Below the pieces are notes generated by a model. That model was not told the DNA's origin. It ran no database searches and was given only the letters and a program-made list of their open reading frames with translations. From Fictibacillus solisalsi (GTDB lineage Bacteria; Bacillota; Bacilli; Bacillales; Fictibacillaceae), in NCBI RefSeq assembly GCF_900103485.1, contig NZ_FNHW01000001.1, positions 3,121,057 to 3,185,056 on the forward strand: DNA of 64,000 bases. Reading direction: 5' to 3'. A program made the position numbers and the translations under genes. Of this stretch, positions 16,009 through 24,381 are shown in pieces (position 1 is the stretch's first letter; each line of letters opens with the position of its first letter).

Positions 16009-17064
16009 TTATGCCATGCTCAGGTATTCACGCAAGGTATGATTTACCATTTTATCTAAAGAAAACTCCTGTTCAACCTTTTTCCTCGCGGCAGAAATTA
16101 CTCTTTTTTTTATTTCCTGTTGAGATGTTACAGTTACTATTTTTTTAGAGAACTCCTGTACAATATAATCTTCTACAAGAAAACCCGTTTGACTATCCTG
16201 GATGGCCTCCTTTATTCCTCCTTTATCAATGGAGATGATTGGTGTGCCAATCGCCATCGCTTCAATGATTACCATTGGAAAGACTTCTCTTTTTGAGGTT
16301 AACAGGAGCATATCCATCTCCCTGATAAATGTTTCCGGCTGGCTTACATGACCGATCATCTTCACTTTTTCTGTAAGGCCAAGCCTGTGAATATGATCCA
16401 AAATCCGCTTTTCCTCCGGTCCTTCTCCTGCTATATAAAATTCCAAATTTGGCACGGTTCTCATTGAATGAGCTACCTCTAAAAAGAACTCATGATTTTT
16501 TTCTTCCGAGAGTCTTGCAAGTATTCCCACCTTCCAACGATTCGCAGTGTTAAGTTTCTCGCTGAAGGTAAACTGCTTTAAATCAACCCCATTATAAATA
16601 GTCTCTATTTTATTTCCAATAACCCCCAATCCTACGAGGCTTTGTTTTTCAAAGTCACTAACTGTAATAATCTTGTCTACATTACGATTTAAAAGCCCAG
16701 CAAACATTTTTCGATACTTTTGCTCCAAAATCGTAACATTATGTTTCGTATACAAAACTTTAAGTGGTTTTTTGCTAGATTGCTTTAACAAAATGGCATA
16801 TAGGACCAAACGTAAACTATTGGCATGAAGAATAGTAATGTCCTTCTCCTTAATTATGCTCTTGAGCCTGATTAAATTTATCATATGATTCTTCCGTGTC
16901 AGCTCTATAAATTGATATTTATTCTTAATCCGGGTTTGAAGGTCCCCAGTGGCTGCTGCCGTGAATAAGGTGAGCTCATCATGTTGCAATTCATTCTCAA
17001 GCTTGCAGAAATACATTTCGGCGCCACCGGTTATTAGCTTATCGGTCATTAAAAGGACATTCAC
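16009..17064 (-). CDS. Glycosyltransferase family 4 (GT-B fold)
   Basis: This 351-residue cytosolic protein opens with MTDKLITGGAEMYF, the N-terminal glycine loop of GT4 enzymes. Its C-terminal nucleotide-sugar domain has VGILARLSEEKNHEFFLEVA and the EX7E-type segment in SKREVFPMVIIEAMAIGTPII. It starts with GTG, and that codon overlaps the TGA of the polymerase gene (GTGA), so the two are coupled. It would add one sugar to the lipid-linked repeat unit. Donor and linkage are unknown. Confidence 0.9.
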   Translation of the reverse strand: MNVLLMTDKLITGGAEMYFCKLENELQHDELTLFTAAATGDLQTRIKNKYQFIELTRKNHMINLIRLKSIIKEKDITILHANSLRLVLYAILLKQSSKKPLKVLYTKHNVTILEQKYRKMFAGLLNRNVDKIITVSDFEKQSLVGLGVIGNKIETIYNGVDLKQFTFSEKLNTANRWKVGILARLSEEKNHEFFLEVAHSMRTVPNLEFYIAGEGPEEKRILDHIHRLGLTEKVKMIGHVSQPETFIREMDMLLLTSKREVFPMVIIEAMAIGTPIISIDKGGIKEAIQDSQTGFLVEDYIVQEFSKKIVTVTSQQEIKKRVISAARKKVEQEFSLDKMVNHTLREYLSMA

Positions 17065-18302
17065 AACGAGGCTGCCTCCTTTCCAGTCTTATAAAAATTC
17101 ATGGTTGGCGTTCTGTTTACCTCATACAAATAAACAGAAAGAATAGCCATAAACAAAAAGAACATATCGTTGATAATGACAGATAGGGATGCCATTTGAA
17201 GAATATAAGCGACAAATGTTAAAAACAAATACGGTTTATTACAGTGAACCCTATACTGAAACATTTGGATGAACACAAACAGAACAAAAAGCAAAAAGCA
17301 AAAGACCCCAACAACGCCTGATTCGGCTAAAATTTCTAAAAAGGTATTGTGAACGTGTAAGGTATCTCCAAATTGTGATTGGTTATAATCCAGAAAATTA
17401 TTTGCACCGATTCCTATCAAGGGATGAGAGACAAATACATCCCATGCCCTTTCCCAAAGATCCAACCTGCCGCTCCCTCCATCTTTGGAAAAATCATTCA
17501 TTCTGGCTTCCAAAATTCCATAAAGATCGAATTTCAGAAACGTTACTAAGATGTATGCTCCAAGAAGAACGGTAAACAAGGAACCCAATACGAGCTTTAG
17601 CTGCTTAATCGGCTGATGGTTAAGAAGAAAAATATAAAGGACAAAGATAAGTATTAGTACAAGCAAGCCACCTCTGGAAAATGTCAGAATGCTTGTTAAG
17701 ACAGCCAGAGCAAGACCAAACCTGTTTTTTCGTGACCCGGTATGGCACAAGTAATAGGCAAAGAAAATACTGTTATAAAAAACAAAATAATTCGGATCCT
17801 CCAACAAACCGATCAATCGAGGATAATCCCGGTCCATCAAAACACCGAAAGAGGTTAAGGAATCACCTGCAAGAACAAAATTCAGGCTTTTTAACCCCCA
17901 TACATATAGAGCCAAGCTTGCCAGATTAAATAAGATTCCAACAGTAGAGATACTTTTCTCAATCATTTCTCGTGAAGCATTCCCAATAATCGCCTTCATA
18001 AGGAAGTAACAAAGCAAGTACAGGGTGATTCCGATAATAATTCTTAAACTTGAGGCGGGGTACAAAGAAAAAGACCCGCTAAAGCTGTAAACAAGGTAAA
18101 AAAGCAGCATCCCGGTCTCCATTAAATGAAGCCGTTGAAGATAAAAGAATGAAAAATGGATGAAAAAAAATAAAACAAGAAACAGTATATATGGCTTTAA
18201 AGCAAAGCCAATATAGATATTGTATTTTCCCAAGGTAACCAGCAGAATCAGCACAAACAATGCCCAACGAGATTGATTGTCGGGATTTATCTTATAATCC
18301 AT
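17061..18302 (-). CDS. O-antigen ligase/Wzy-type polysaccharide polymerase
   Basis: This 413-residue membrane protein has about eleven transmembrane segments. It carries an O-antigen ligase-like loop with a HPLIGIGANNFLDYN stretch and VHNTFLEILAESGVVG, the conserved signature around the catalytic histidine in WaaL/Wzy proteins. It probably polymerises repeat units on the outer face of the membrane. It overlaps the flippase gene by 11 bases upstream and the glycosyltransferase by four downstream. Confidence 0.88.
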   Translation of the reverse strand: MDYKINPDNQSRWALFVLILLVTLGKYNIYIGFALKPYILFLVLFFFIHFSFFYLQRLHLMETGMLLFYLVYSFSGSFSLYPASSLRIIIGITLYLLCYFLMKAIIGNASREMIEKSISTVGILFNLASLALYVWGLKSLNFVLAGDSLTSFGVLMDRDYPRLIGLLEDPNYFVFYNSIFFAYYLCHTGSRKNRFGLALAVLTSILTFSRGGLLVLILIFVLYIFLLNHQPIKQLKLVLGSLFTVLLGAYILVTFLKFDLYGILEARMNDFSKDGGSGRLDLWERAWDVFVSHPLIGIGANNFLDYNQSQFGDTLHVHNTFLEILAESGVVGVFCFLLFVLFVFIQMFQYRVHCNKPYLFLTFVAYILQMASLSVIINDMFFLFMAILSVYLYEVNRTPTMNFYKTGKEAASL

Positions 18303-19761
18303 TTTCGATCCCTCTTTTCCTCCTTGTTTTCGATTTGATAGGACTCTTTTCCAGTCGTTTTGTCAGGGATCGGTAAAGGTCCCTGTCCAAGAAAACCATA
18401 CAGGCCAAAAGCAGAATATGAACTGTCGCCGCTAAATATGGCTTCGAGTGAAGAAGAACGTTCAAAATCCACAATCCTGCGAAAAAATAAATGAGGTACG
18501 GAACAATCACCTTATGGGCCATTCTCCACCGTCCAGGGAGGAATATCCAAAAACCAGCAAGTGCAAGCCCTTCAATAAGCAATCCAGCATAAGCAGCACC
18601 CACTACTCCGCTTTTAAAGCTTAAAAGAGAATAAAAAAGAACCGCTAGTACAACCGTGATAAACTGGACAAGTGTACGGAATTTTTGCAGCCCTCTCGTG
18701 GTAAGGCCATCAGCAAGAGCAATATTCATTGCTTGAAGGGTAAGCATGATAGATAGTATTTTTAAAGGCTCAGAGGCGAACAGCCATTCTGAACCAAACA
18801 ACCAAGTAATAACCATGTCTGAACAGTAGTAAAACGGTATCGTCATAATCATGCCAAACATACTCATCGTTTTCAGAAGCATCATGTTTTCCTCTGTGTG
18901 TTTATCGAGATTCTGTTGATGATAATGGCGGAACATAACCGGACGATATGCTCCAGCAACAATAAACGGAACCTGCTGCAGGGCCTGAGGAATTCGGTAC
19001 GCAACCGCAAACAGACCAACTTGTTTCAGTGACAATGTCTTTTCTAAAACAATCGGACCAAGCTGCGGAAGAACCATAAACAATAATCCGCTTAAGGTAA
19101 AAAATCCAAAGTGCTCCATCATCCCTTTGTGAAACGGAAGTCTCATTTTTAATTTGACTTGATTCATTACTAAGCAAAGAGCAAATATACCGGCAAGTAA
19201 ATAAGAACTACCATAAAGAACACACATTACCAGCGGCTCTGCTGAAAACAACATGCCAAGAGAGGTCATCCCAACGAGCAATAACGCGGACATCATTCGG
19301 ATCAAACCTATATACTGCATTTTTTCAGTCATTTGAAAAAATGTTGTCCCAATACTTTGCAGAGCAATGCCAATCACCATGGGTACGGATAAAAAGTGAG
19401 AGGTACGCAGTAACTCTCCCTGCCCCATATGCAAAAAGTGAATAATAATAAAACCGAACAGAAAAGTGGCCACCAGCAGGAGTAATCGAATCTTAATGTA
19501 AGAGATTATAATAACAGCAAGATTCGCTTCCTTTTTTGAACCTTCTCTCAAGGCGATCTCACTTAAGCCAGCGTCTGTAAAGAAACCCATAATCATAGTC
19601 AAAGCCAGTGACACGCTAAACAACCCGTAATGATACGAATGAAGATACGAAGCGAGAACGATCAGAGCCAGGGCATTTAATCCGCTTGATAAGGCTGTAC
19701 TATAGAAAAGATGAAAGATATTTTTTGCAATGGTATTCTGTCCCGAGATTTTCATAAACAT
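18292..19761 (-). CDS. Oligosaccharide flippase (Wzx-type, MOP superfamily)
   Basis: This 489-residue membrane protein has 12-14 predicted helices and the polysaccharide-biosynthesis (RfbX/Wzx) pattern, including the early motif YLHSYHYGLFSVSLALTMI and FTDAGLSEIALRE. It would move undecaprenyl-linked repeat units across the membrane. The C-terminus is strongly basic. Its stop overlaps the polymerase start. Confidence 0.88.
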   Translation of the reverse strand: MFMKISGQNTIAKNIFHLFYSTALSSGLNALALIVLASYLHSYHYGLFSVSLALTMIMGFFTDAGLSEIALREGSKKEANLAVIIISYIKIRLLLLVATFLFGFIIIHFLHMGQGELLRTSHFLSVPMVIGIALQSIGTTFFQMTEKMQYIGLIRMMSALLLVGMTSLGMLFSAEPLVMCVLYGSSYLLAGIFALCLVMNQVKLKMRLPFHKGMMEHFGFFTLSGLLFMVLPQLGPIVLEKTLSLKQVGLFAVAYRIPQALQQVPFIVAGAYRPVMFRHYHQQNLDKHTEENMMLLKTMSMFGMIMTIPFYYCSDMVITWLFGSEWLFASEPLKILSIMLTLQAMNIALADGLTTRGLQKFRTLVQFITVVLAVLFYSLLSFKSGVVGAAYAGLLIEGLALAGFWIFLPGRWRMAHKVIVPYLIYFFAGLWILNVLLHSKPYLAATVHILLLACMVFLDRDLYRSLTKRLEKSPIKSKTRRKRGIENGL

Positions 19762-19770
19762 CAGACCTTA

Positions 19771-20397
19771 TCACGTTTGATAGATGACACCTAAAATGTC
19801 GTTTTCCGCCTGCTGGAGCAATTTTTTCGCTGCATATAATTGTTCTCTTTTCGTTTGTTTTTCCTTGATGACCAGAAGTACACCATCACAGTAATCCGCC
19901 AGCAGCTGTGGATCGGACACCTTAAGCAACGGGGGAGCATCAAAAATCACAACATCGTAATTACTTCTTAATTCTTCTGTCCACTTCTTCAACCTTTCCG
20001 AACTCCAAACTTCAGTCAGATTGGGTACAGAAGGACCCGCTGGAAGGAGCGAAAGATGATCCAAATCGGCGACCCTGGCATAAAGCTTTGTGCTTTGTTC
20101 TTTAGTAAGCACATCTGATAGTCCTTTTGTATTATGGATACCCATCAACTGATGAAGAAAAGGATTTCGGATATTCGCATCGACTAAAAGCGTATTTTTT
20201 CCTTGTTCTGCGAAGCATACTGCAAGTTTAGCGGTTAATAAACTATGATCGAGCTGATCACTTGGCGAAGTTAACATTAGTAAATTGCCATTCATTTCTA
20301 ACTTCCGTTGGAGATTTGCATACATCATCCGAAAGGATTCGGCAGAAGGCCCTGCAAGCAGAACACCCTTGTTGAAACTGTCGCTAACCTTAAACAT
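19771..20397 (-). CDS. Degenerate CpsD/CapB-type BY-kinase lacking the Walker A lysine
   Basis: This 208-residue protein has the CpsD/YwqD fold and sits next to its usual YveK partner, but the catalytic motifs are broken. Where active kinases have an S-x-x-PGEGKST Walker A loop, it has TSPSDQLDHSLLT (about 43-55), without the P-loop glycines and lysine. The A' motif reads LLVDANIRNP (about 70-79), with Asn in place of the second Asp. Walker B (VVIFDAPPL, about 149-157) is kept. The C-terminal tyrosine cluster used for autophosphorylation is absent; the protein ends GVIYQT. It is therefore probably a pseudokinase that acts as a structural partner of YveK. It overlaps the YveK gene by eight bases. 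Confidence 0.85.
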   Translation of the reverse strand: MFKVSDSFNKGVLLAGPSAESFRMMYANLQRKLEMNGNLLMLTSPSDQLDHSLLTAKLAVCFAEQGKNTLLVDANIRNPFLHQLMGIHNTKGLSDVLTKEQSTKLYARVADLDHLSLLPAGPSVPNLTEVWSSERLKKWTEELRSNYDVVIFDAPPLLKVSDPQLLADYCDGVLLVIKEKQTKREQLYAAKKLLQQAENDILGVIYQT

Positions 20398-21124
20398 TGG
20401 CTTCCCTCCCTTTTCGAAGGCGCTTCACTGGCCGCTTACCAAATAAGATTAAACGCTCTTTTTTTTGTTTCATTTTGACTTGACCAATAACAGAAAGTCC
20501 AAATGTTCGTTCCACTTCATTTATGTCTTTGATTGAATCATCAAAGTATTCAACCAACATCGCTAAGCCAACTCCAATAAATAATCCGACAAACATGCCA
20601 ATAATGATGTTTAAATATGGATTGCCTATCTGTTTAACAGAAACCGCTTCTTCTGAATCGTTAAGCATTTTTACCTTCTTTATGTTCAGCAGGTCATTAA
20701 TTTCGGCAACAGAAGTCTTGGCAAGGGTATGAGCGAGTTGTTTAGCATAAGCAACGTCAGTTTCCTTAACCACAATATTAATAATTTGGGAATCTTTATT
20801 GTTTTGCAGAGCAATTTGCTCTTCCAGCTTTTTTAAATCAGTGTTTAAATTCATTTCATTTTTTACAAGGTCTAAGACAATCGGACTTTTCATTAAGTCC
20901 ATTGATGAGGCAAGAATTCTGCTAAATTCCTGGGTTTCAGTGTAGGCATCCTTGGTGTTTTGCTTTCCAATCATGATGTATTCCGTAGCTTCATACGTAG
21001 GCTTGATTAGGAACAGTGTGATAAAGGCAGTGAGAACAGAAACACCAATTGCCGTAAGTATGATGAGAAAAGCTCTCCGTTTAATAATTTGCAGGAACCT
21101 TTTTATATCTACTCTCTCGTCCAT
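20390..21124 (-). CDS. YveK/CpsC family chain-length and kinase-activator protein (Wzz domain)
   Basis: This 244-residue protein has an N-terminal helix (about 18-38), an extracytoplasmic Wzz domain, and a second helix (NPYLNIIIGMFVGLFIGVGLAMLVEYFDD, about 168-196) ending in a short basic cytoplasmic tail. Such proteins set polymer length and normally activate a CpsD-type kinase through the tail. An AGGAGG site precedes the ATG, with a SinR-like palindrome just upstream. Confidence 0.9.
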   Translation of the reverse strand: MDERVDIKRFLQIIKRRAFLIILTAIGVSVLTAFITLFLIKPTYEATEYIMIGKQNTKDAYTETQEFSRILASSMDLMKSPIVLDLVKNEMNLNTDLKKLEEQIALQNNKDSQIINIVVKETDVAYAKQLAHTLAKTSVAEINDLLNIKKVKMLNDSEEAVSVKQIGNPYLNIIIGMFVGLFIGVGLAMLVEYFDDSIKDINEVERTFGLSVIGQVKMKQKKERLILFGKRPVKRLRKGREANV

Positions 21125-21141
21125 GATTACCTCCTCTGATA

Positions 21142-21163
21142 TTCGTTCTTATTAAAGAACGAA
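21142..21163. promoter_or_regulatory. SinR-like palindrome before the YveK gene
   Basis: A perfect inverted repeat has 9-base arms TTCGTTCTT (21142-21150) and AAGAACGAA (21155-21163) around ATTA. The inner 16 bp (21145-21160) have the same GTTCT-N6-AGAAC layout as the other sites in this operon. It lies in the 54-base junction between the beta-helix gene and the YveK gene. Confidence 0.65.
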
Positions 21164-21178
21164 AAAGGCGAAAAAAGA

Positions 21179-22111
21179 TTAAAATTTGTTTTCAACTCCC
21201 CTATCCCTAACAAACTTCTTATCAATATTAAAGTTTAATTCGGTCTGAAAAGCATGGGGATGTAAATCAATCAGCGTTGATGCGTCTTTTAACAATGAGG
21301 TATCCCATATCATTCCTTCAAAAATGTTATGAGTTCCGTTTACCGAAAGTATTTGTTCCGTTTGTTTTGTGATCTGTACTTGAAGACCTGAAAACTGATT
21401 ACCTGAACTTTCATTCGGAATTGACCTTGAACTATTGATAACAATACATCTTATACAGTCATCAAAAGTAAAGTGGGTAAACCGATTCCCATTAATCCAG
21501 GCTGCATTTTTGTTCGGCTTTCGAACATTAATCTCCAGCCCCTTTTGAAATCCTGAAATTGAAATATCTTCGAAGTTCACAAAACTGATATAATGGTTGG
21601 CGCCTCCTGCAAAGAGTTTGATTCCTGTCCCATCATGGCCTCCGCTAGAATTGACAATGGTAAGATTACGTACCCGGGTTCTGGTATCCGACCAGAATTG
21701 TTCTTTGCCATCCAAGTAAATTACTTCCGCGTGAAAATGCTTGTCAGTAACCTCGATAATCCCGTTTGTAATGGATGAATTTTTATGTAAGGAAAAGGCT
21801 CGGAAATTACCGTTAACTAAAATTTTAGTGTTCTGACCCAGTTCCAATTCAACACCTCGTTTTACATTCAGCCCCGAGGTTAGAACATATTGCTTGTTAC
21901 CGGTAAGCCTTACTTTTCCTATCTCAGATGAGTAACTCTCATTAATTGCTTGCTGTATAGCCATCGTATCATCCTTCAAATCATCACCATTTGCTCCATA
22001 TTTCTCAGCATTAATGTAATCAGTGGTTGATTTGTCTGAGTGATAATAAAGGAAGGTTACAAGCAATCCTAAGCCAAAAAAGAAATAAATCCATTTCTTC
22101 CTTTTATGCAT
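21179..22111 (-). CDS. Signal-anchored right-handed beta-helix protein (pectate-lyase-3-like)
   Basis: This 310-residue protein has an uncleaved signal anchor (about residues 6-24) followed by the Pectate_lyase_3/GH28-like opening YINAEKYGANGDDLKDDTMAIQQAI. A repetitive beta-helix region follows, with alternating hydrophobic strands and Asn/Gly turns. It is clearly paralogous to the next gene upstream (shared patterns LTSGL, GNRFT and FxGMIWD versus LDGMAWD). In EPS clusters such proteins may be lyases, epimerases or hydrolases acting on the polymer. No catalytic residues could be assigned. Confidence 0.75.
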   Translation of the reverse strand: MHKRKKWIYFFFGLGLLVTFLYYHSDKSTTDYINAEKYGANGDDLKDDTMAIQQAINESYSSEIGKVRLTGNKQYVLTSGLNVKRGVELELGQNTKILVNGNFRAFSLHKNSSITNGIIEVTDKHFHAEVIYLDGKEQFWSDTRTRVRNLTIVNSSGGHDGTGIKLFAGGANHYISFVNFEDISISGFQKGLEINVRKPNKNAAWINGNRFTHFTFDDCIRCIVINSSRSIPNESSGNQFSGLQVQITKQTEQILSVNGTHNIFEGMIWDTSLLKDASTLIDLHPHAFQTELNFNIDKKFVRDRGVENKF

Positions 22112-22120
22112 TACACCCCT

Positions 22121-22921
22121 CTATTCTTTACTATTGAATCTCCCCCGATCAATCGTTCTTGAAGCAGGAATGGACCGAAATTTGACGGTGTTATAAGAAC
22201 TTGCAGCAACAAATTCAACCAAAGGGTTTGTTGAAATAATATTGAGGTCCCATGCCATGCCATCCAGCCGGTTATACTGTCCCGATATGGTAAAGAGCTT
22301 TGTGGTCTTGGTTGATGGCTGAATTTGCATGTTTGAAAAGATATTCCCAGTACATTCATTAGGAACACTTTCACCAGAGGTAATAGTAACCATATTTATA
22401 CAATCTTCCATTGAGAAGTTGATAAACCGGTTTCCATTCACCCAGCTTTTCCCGCTTGCCGGTTTTACCGCCTGCAATCGAACTCCTGTTTGAAAACCTG
22501 AGATTCTAATATTTTCGAAGTCAATAAAGGTAATTCCGTATTCTGTACCATTGGAATACAATTGAATAGCTGTTCCTTTGTTCGTTCCGGTCCAGTTAAT
22601 AATGTTGCAATTGCGAATAATGGTCCGTTCCCAGATGTTATAATATTTGTACTTTCCATCCAGATAGATGACATAAGAGTTAAAATTAGGATCGTCGATT
22701 GCGATATAAGCTCCCTCCAAAGATGCATCCTTTTGGAGCTCAAAGACTCTGAAATTTCCTTGAACGACTAATCTCGTGTTATAGCCTCCTACCAGTTTAA
22801 CTCCCTGCTTTATAATAATTCCTGATGTTAATAGATAATCTCTATTTTCCAACGTAACAACTTTATTTAAATTAACAGAAGCAGCATCTATTAATGATTG
22901 TATTACCGATGAATCACTCAT
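22121..22921 (-). CDS. Right-handed beta-helix protein, paralogue without signal sequence
   Basis: This 266-residue protein shares the beta-helix body of its downstream neighbour (YLLTSGIIIKQGVKL, then VNGNRFINFSMEDCINMV). It lacks the N-terminal membrane anchor and the opening GANGDD motif, so it is probably cytoplasmic unless exported by another route. The pair is a tandem duplication that has diverged, with a nine-base junction. The function is unknown. Polymer modification or trimming of repeat units is the likely range. Confidence 0.7.
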   Translation of the reverse strand: MSDSSVIQSLIDAASVNLNKVVTLENRDYLLTSGIIIKQGVKLVGGYNTRLVVQGNFRVFELQKDASLEGAYIAIDDPNFNSYVIYLDGKYKYYNIWERTIIRNCNIINWTGTNKGTAIQLYSNGTEYGITFIDFENIRISGFQTGVRLQAVKPASGKSWVNGNRFINFSMEDCINMVTITSGESVPNECTGNIFSNMQIQPSTKTTKLFTISGQYNRLDGMAWDLNIISTNPLVEFVAASSYNTVKFRSIPASRTIDRGRFNSKE

Positions 22922-22992
22922 TACACCTCTTGCCTTTCCAAAATACTGTGGTTATCTATTATATTCTGAGACAAGGTAATCGGTGCGCGCTG

Positions 22993-24354
22993 CTATTGAT
23001 AATTTGCGATTTTCATAGGAGATTCATATTCCTGAATTGCTTCCTCTGCTTTTATTTCAGAGGATAACTTTTGTGTACTGATCAACATCATGTTAGTTGA
23101 AGCCCGGAGTGTTAATAGGGAGTGTTGAGGAAGTTCAAGTACTGTTCCCGCTTCCAAGTCAATCACTTCTTTGTTTAGGATCAGTTCACCTTTTCCACTG
23201 ATTATTGTCCATACCTCACTCCGAGAAGGGGACAGTTGTTGCTCCCATAGTCCACCGGCATTGATTTTGAACTTTTTGGTTACTACGGTTTGGCCGTCTT
23301 CAGCAAGCGTGTCATCAAGCACCTTATAGGATCCCCAACTTCTTTCTTCATATCTGGGTGCCATTTCAAACGTTTGAACAAGATCCTTAATATGCGGACT
23401 TTGTTTTTTATCAGCTACAAGAATTCCATCGGGGCTCGCTGCAACGATAACATCACTTACTCCTATTACGGTCACTGGAATGTCCAATTCATTAATAAGG
23501 TGTGTATTATCACAGTTATGATGTAAAATCCCTTTTCCGATCTTTTGAATCCCCATCTCTTCTGTTAACGTATTCCATGTACCGAGGTCCTTCCAATATC
23601 CGTCATAGGAGAGGGCGGCTATTTGTTCTTCTTGCTCAACAACTTCATAATCAAAGCTGATTTTAGGCAAATCAGCGTACTTCTTTAGCATTTCCTGATA
23701 TTCAATGGGGAATCCCTTCTCCTCAAGCAGAGTTAGTAAGTATCCTAGTTTAAAGGCAAATACCCCACTGTTCCATAACGCGTTCTTCTCTATTAATGTT
23801 TCAGCAAGCTGCTTTTTCGGTTTTTCATAAAAGCTGTTAATCCTTATCCATTTGTTGCTCTCCTCTGGTTCAGGAACCATATATCCATACTTTTCGGAAG
23901 GATAGGTAGGCGTTATTCCGAGTAAAGCAAGATTTGCATCGGATTGCCGCAGAAGTAATTCCAAATCCTTTACTCTTTGAAAAAATTCCCGATCTACAAA
24001 AGGATCAACTGGAAGAATTGCAACCACTTCGTTTAAATTTGCCTCCATAACCGAAAACAGGTAAGTAGCAGACAGGGCCACAGCAGGAAAAGTATCTCTC
24101 CTTGCCGGTTCCACAATCAAAGGTACATCCAGGCCAACCTGATTTTGTATCATATCTACTTGTGAACCATTGGTGGCTATGAGTGAGGATTCAGATAGGT
24201 GAACAGCTTTTAGCTGACTCCAAACTCTCTGGATCATGGATTCATTTTCATTCGCCTTGTTATTGAGCACTTTCAAGAACTGTTTTGAGCGTGCATCATT
24301 AGAGAGAGGCCAAAGCCGCTTTCCTGATCCTCCTGACAACAGAACTAATTTCAT
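22993..24354 (-). CDS. manC: Mannose-1-phosphate guanylyltransferase (ManC-like) with degenerate isomerase domain
   Basis: This 453-residue protein has an N-terminal nucleotidyltransferase domain (LSGGSGKRLWPLS, residues 6-18; later FYEKPKKQLAETLI and NSGVFAF). It would make GDP-mannose from mannose-1-phosphate and GTP for the EPS. A C-terminal cupin follows (about 330-430), as in bifunctional mannose-6-phosphate isomerases. The usual metal-binding H-x-H-R-x-E-H pattern is replaced by SPSRSEVW, so isomerase activity is doubtful. It is the second gene of the EPS operon, after the glycosyltransferase. Confidence 0.85.
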   Translation of the reverse strand: MKLVLLSGGSGKRLWPLSNDARSKQFLKVLNNKANENESMIQRVWSQLKAVHLSESSLIATNGSQVDMIQNQVGLDVPLIVEPARRDTFPAVALSATYLFSVMEANLNEVVAILPVDPFVDREFFQRVKDLELLLRQSDANLALLGITPTYPSEKYGYMVPEPEESNKWIRINSFYEKPKKQLAETLIEKNALWNSGVFAFKLGYLLTLLEEKGFPIEYQEMLKKYADLPKISFDYEVVEQEEQIAALSYDGYWKDLGTWNTLTEEMGIQKIGKGILHHNCDNTHLINELDIPVTVIGVSDVIVAASPDGILVADKKQSPHIKDLVQTFEMAPRYEERSWGSYKVLDDTLAEDGQTVVTKKFKINAGGLWEQQLSPSRSEVWTIISGKGELILNKEVIDLEAGTVLELPQHSLLTLRASTNMMLISTQKLSSEIKAEEAIQEYESPMKIANYQ

Positions 24355-24381
24355 TATGCACCTCCAGGCAATCTCTTGAGA

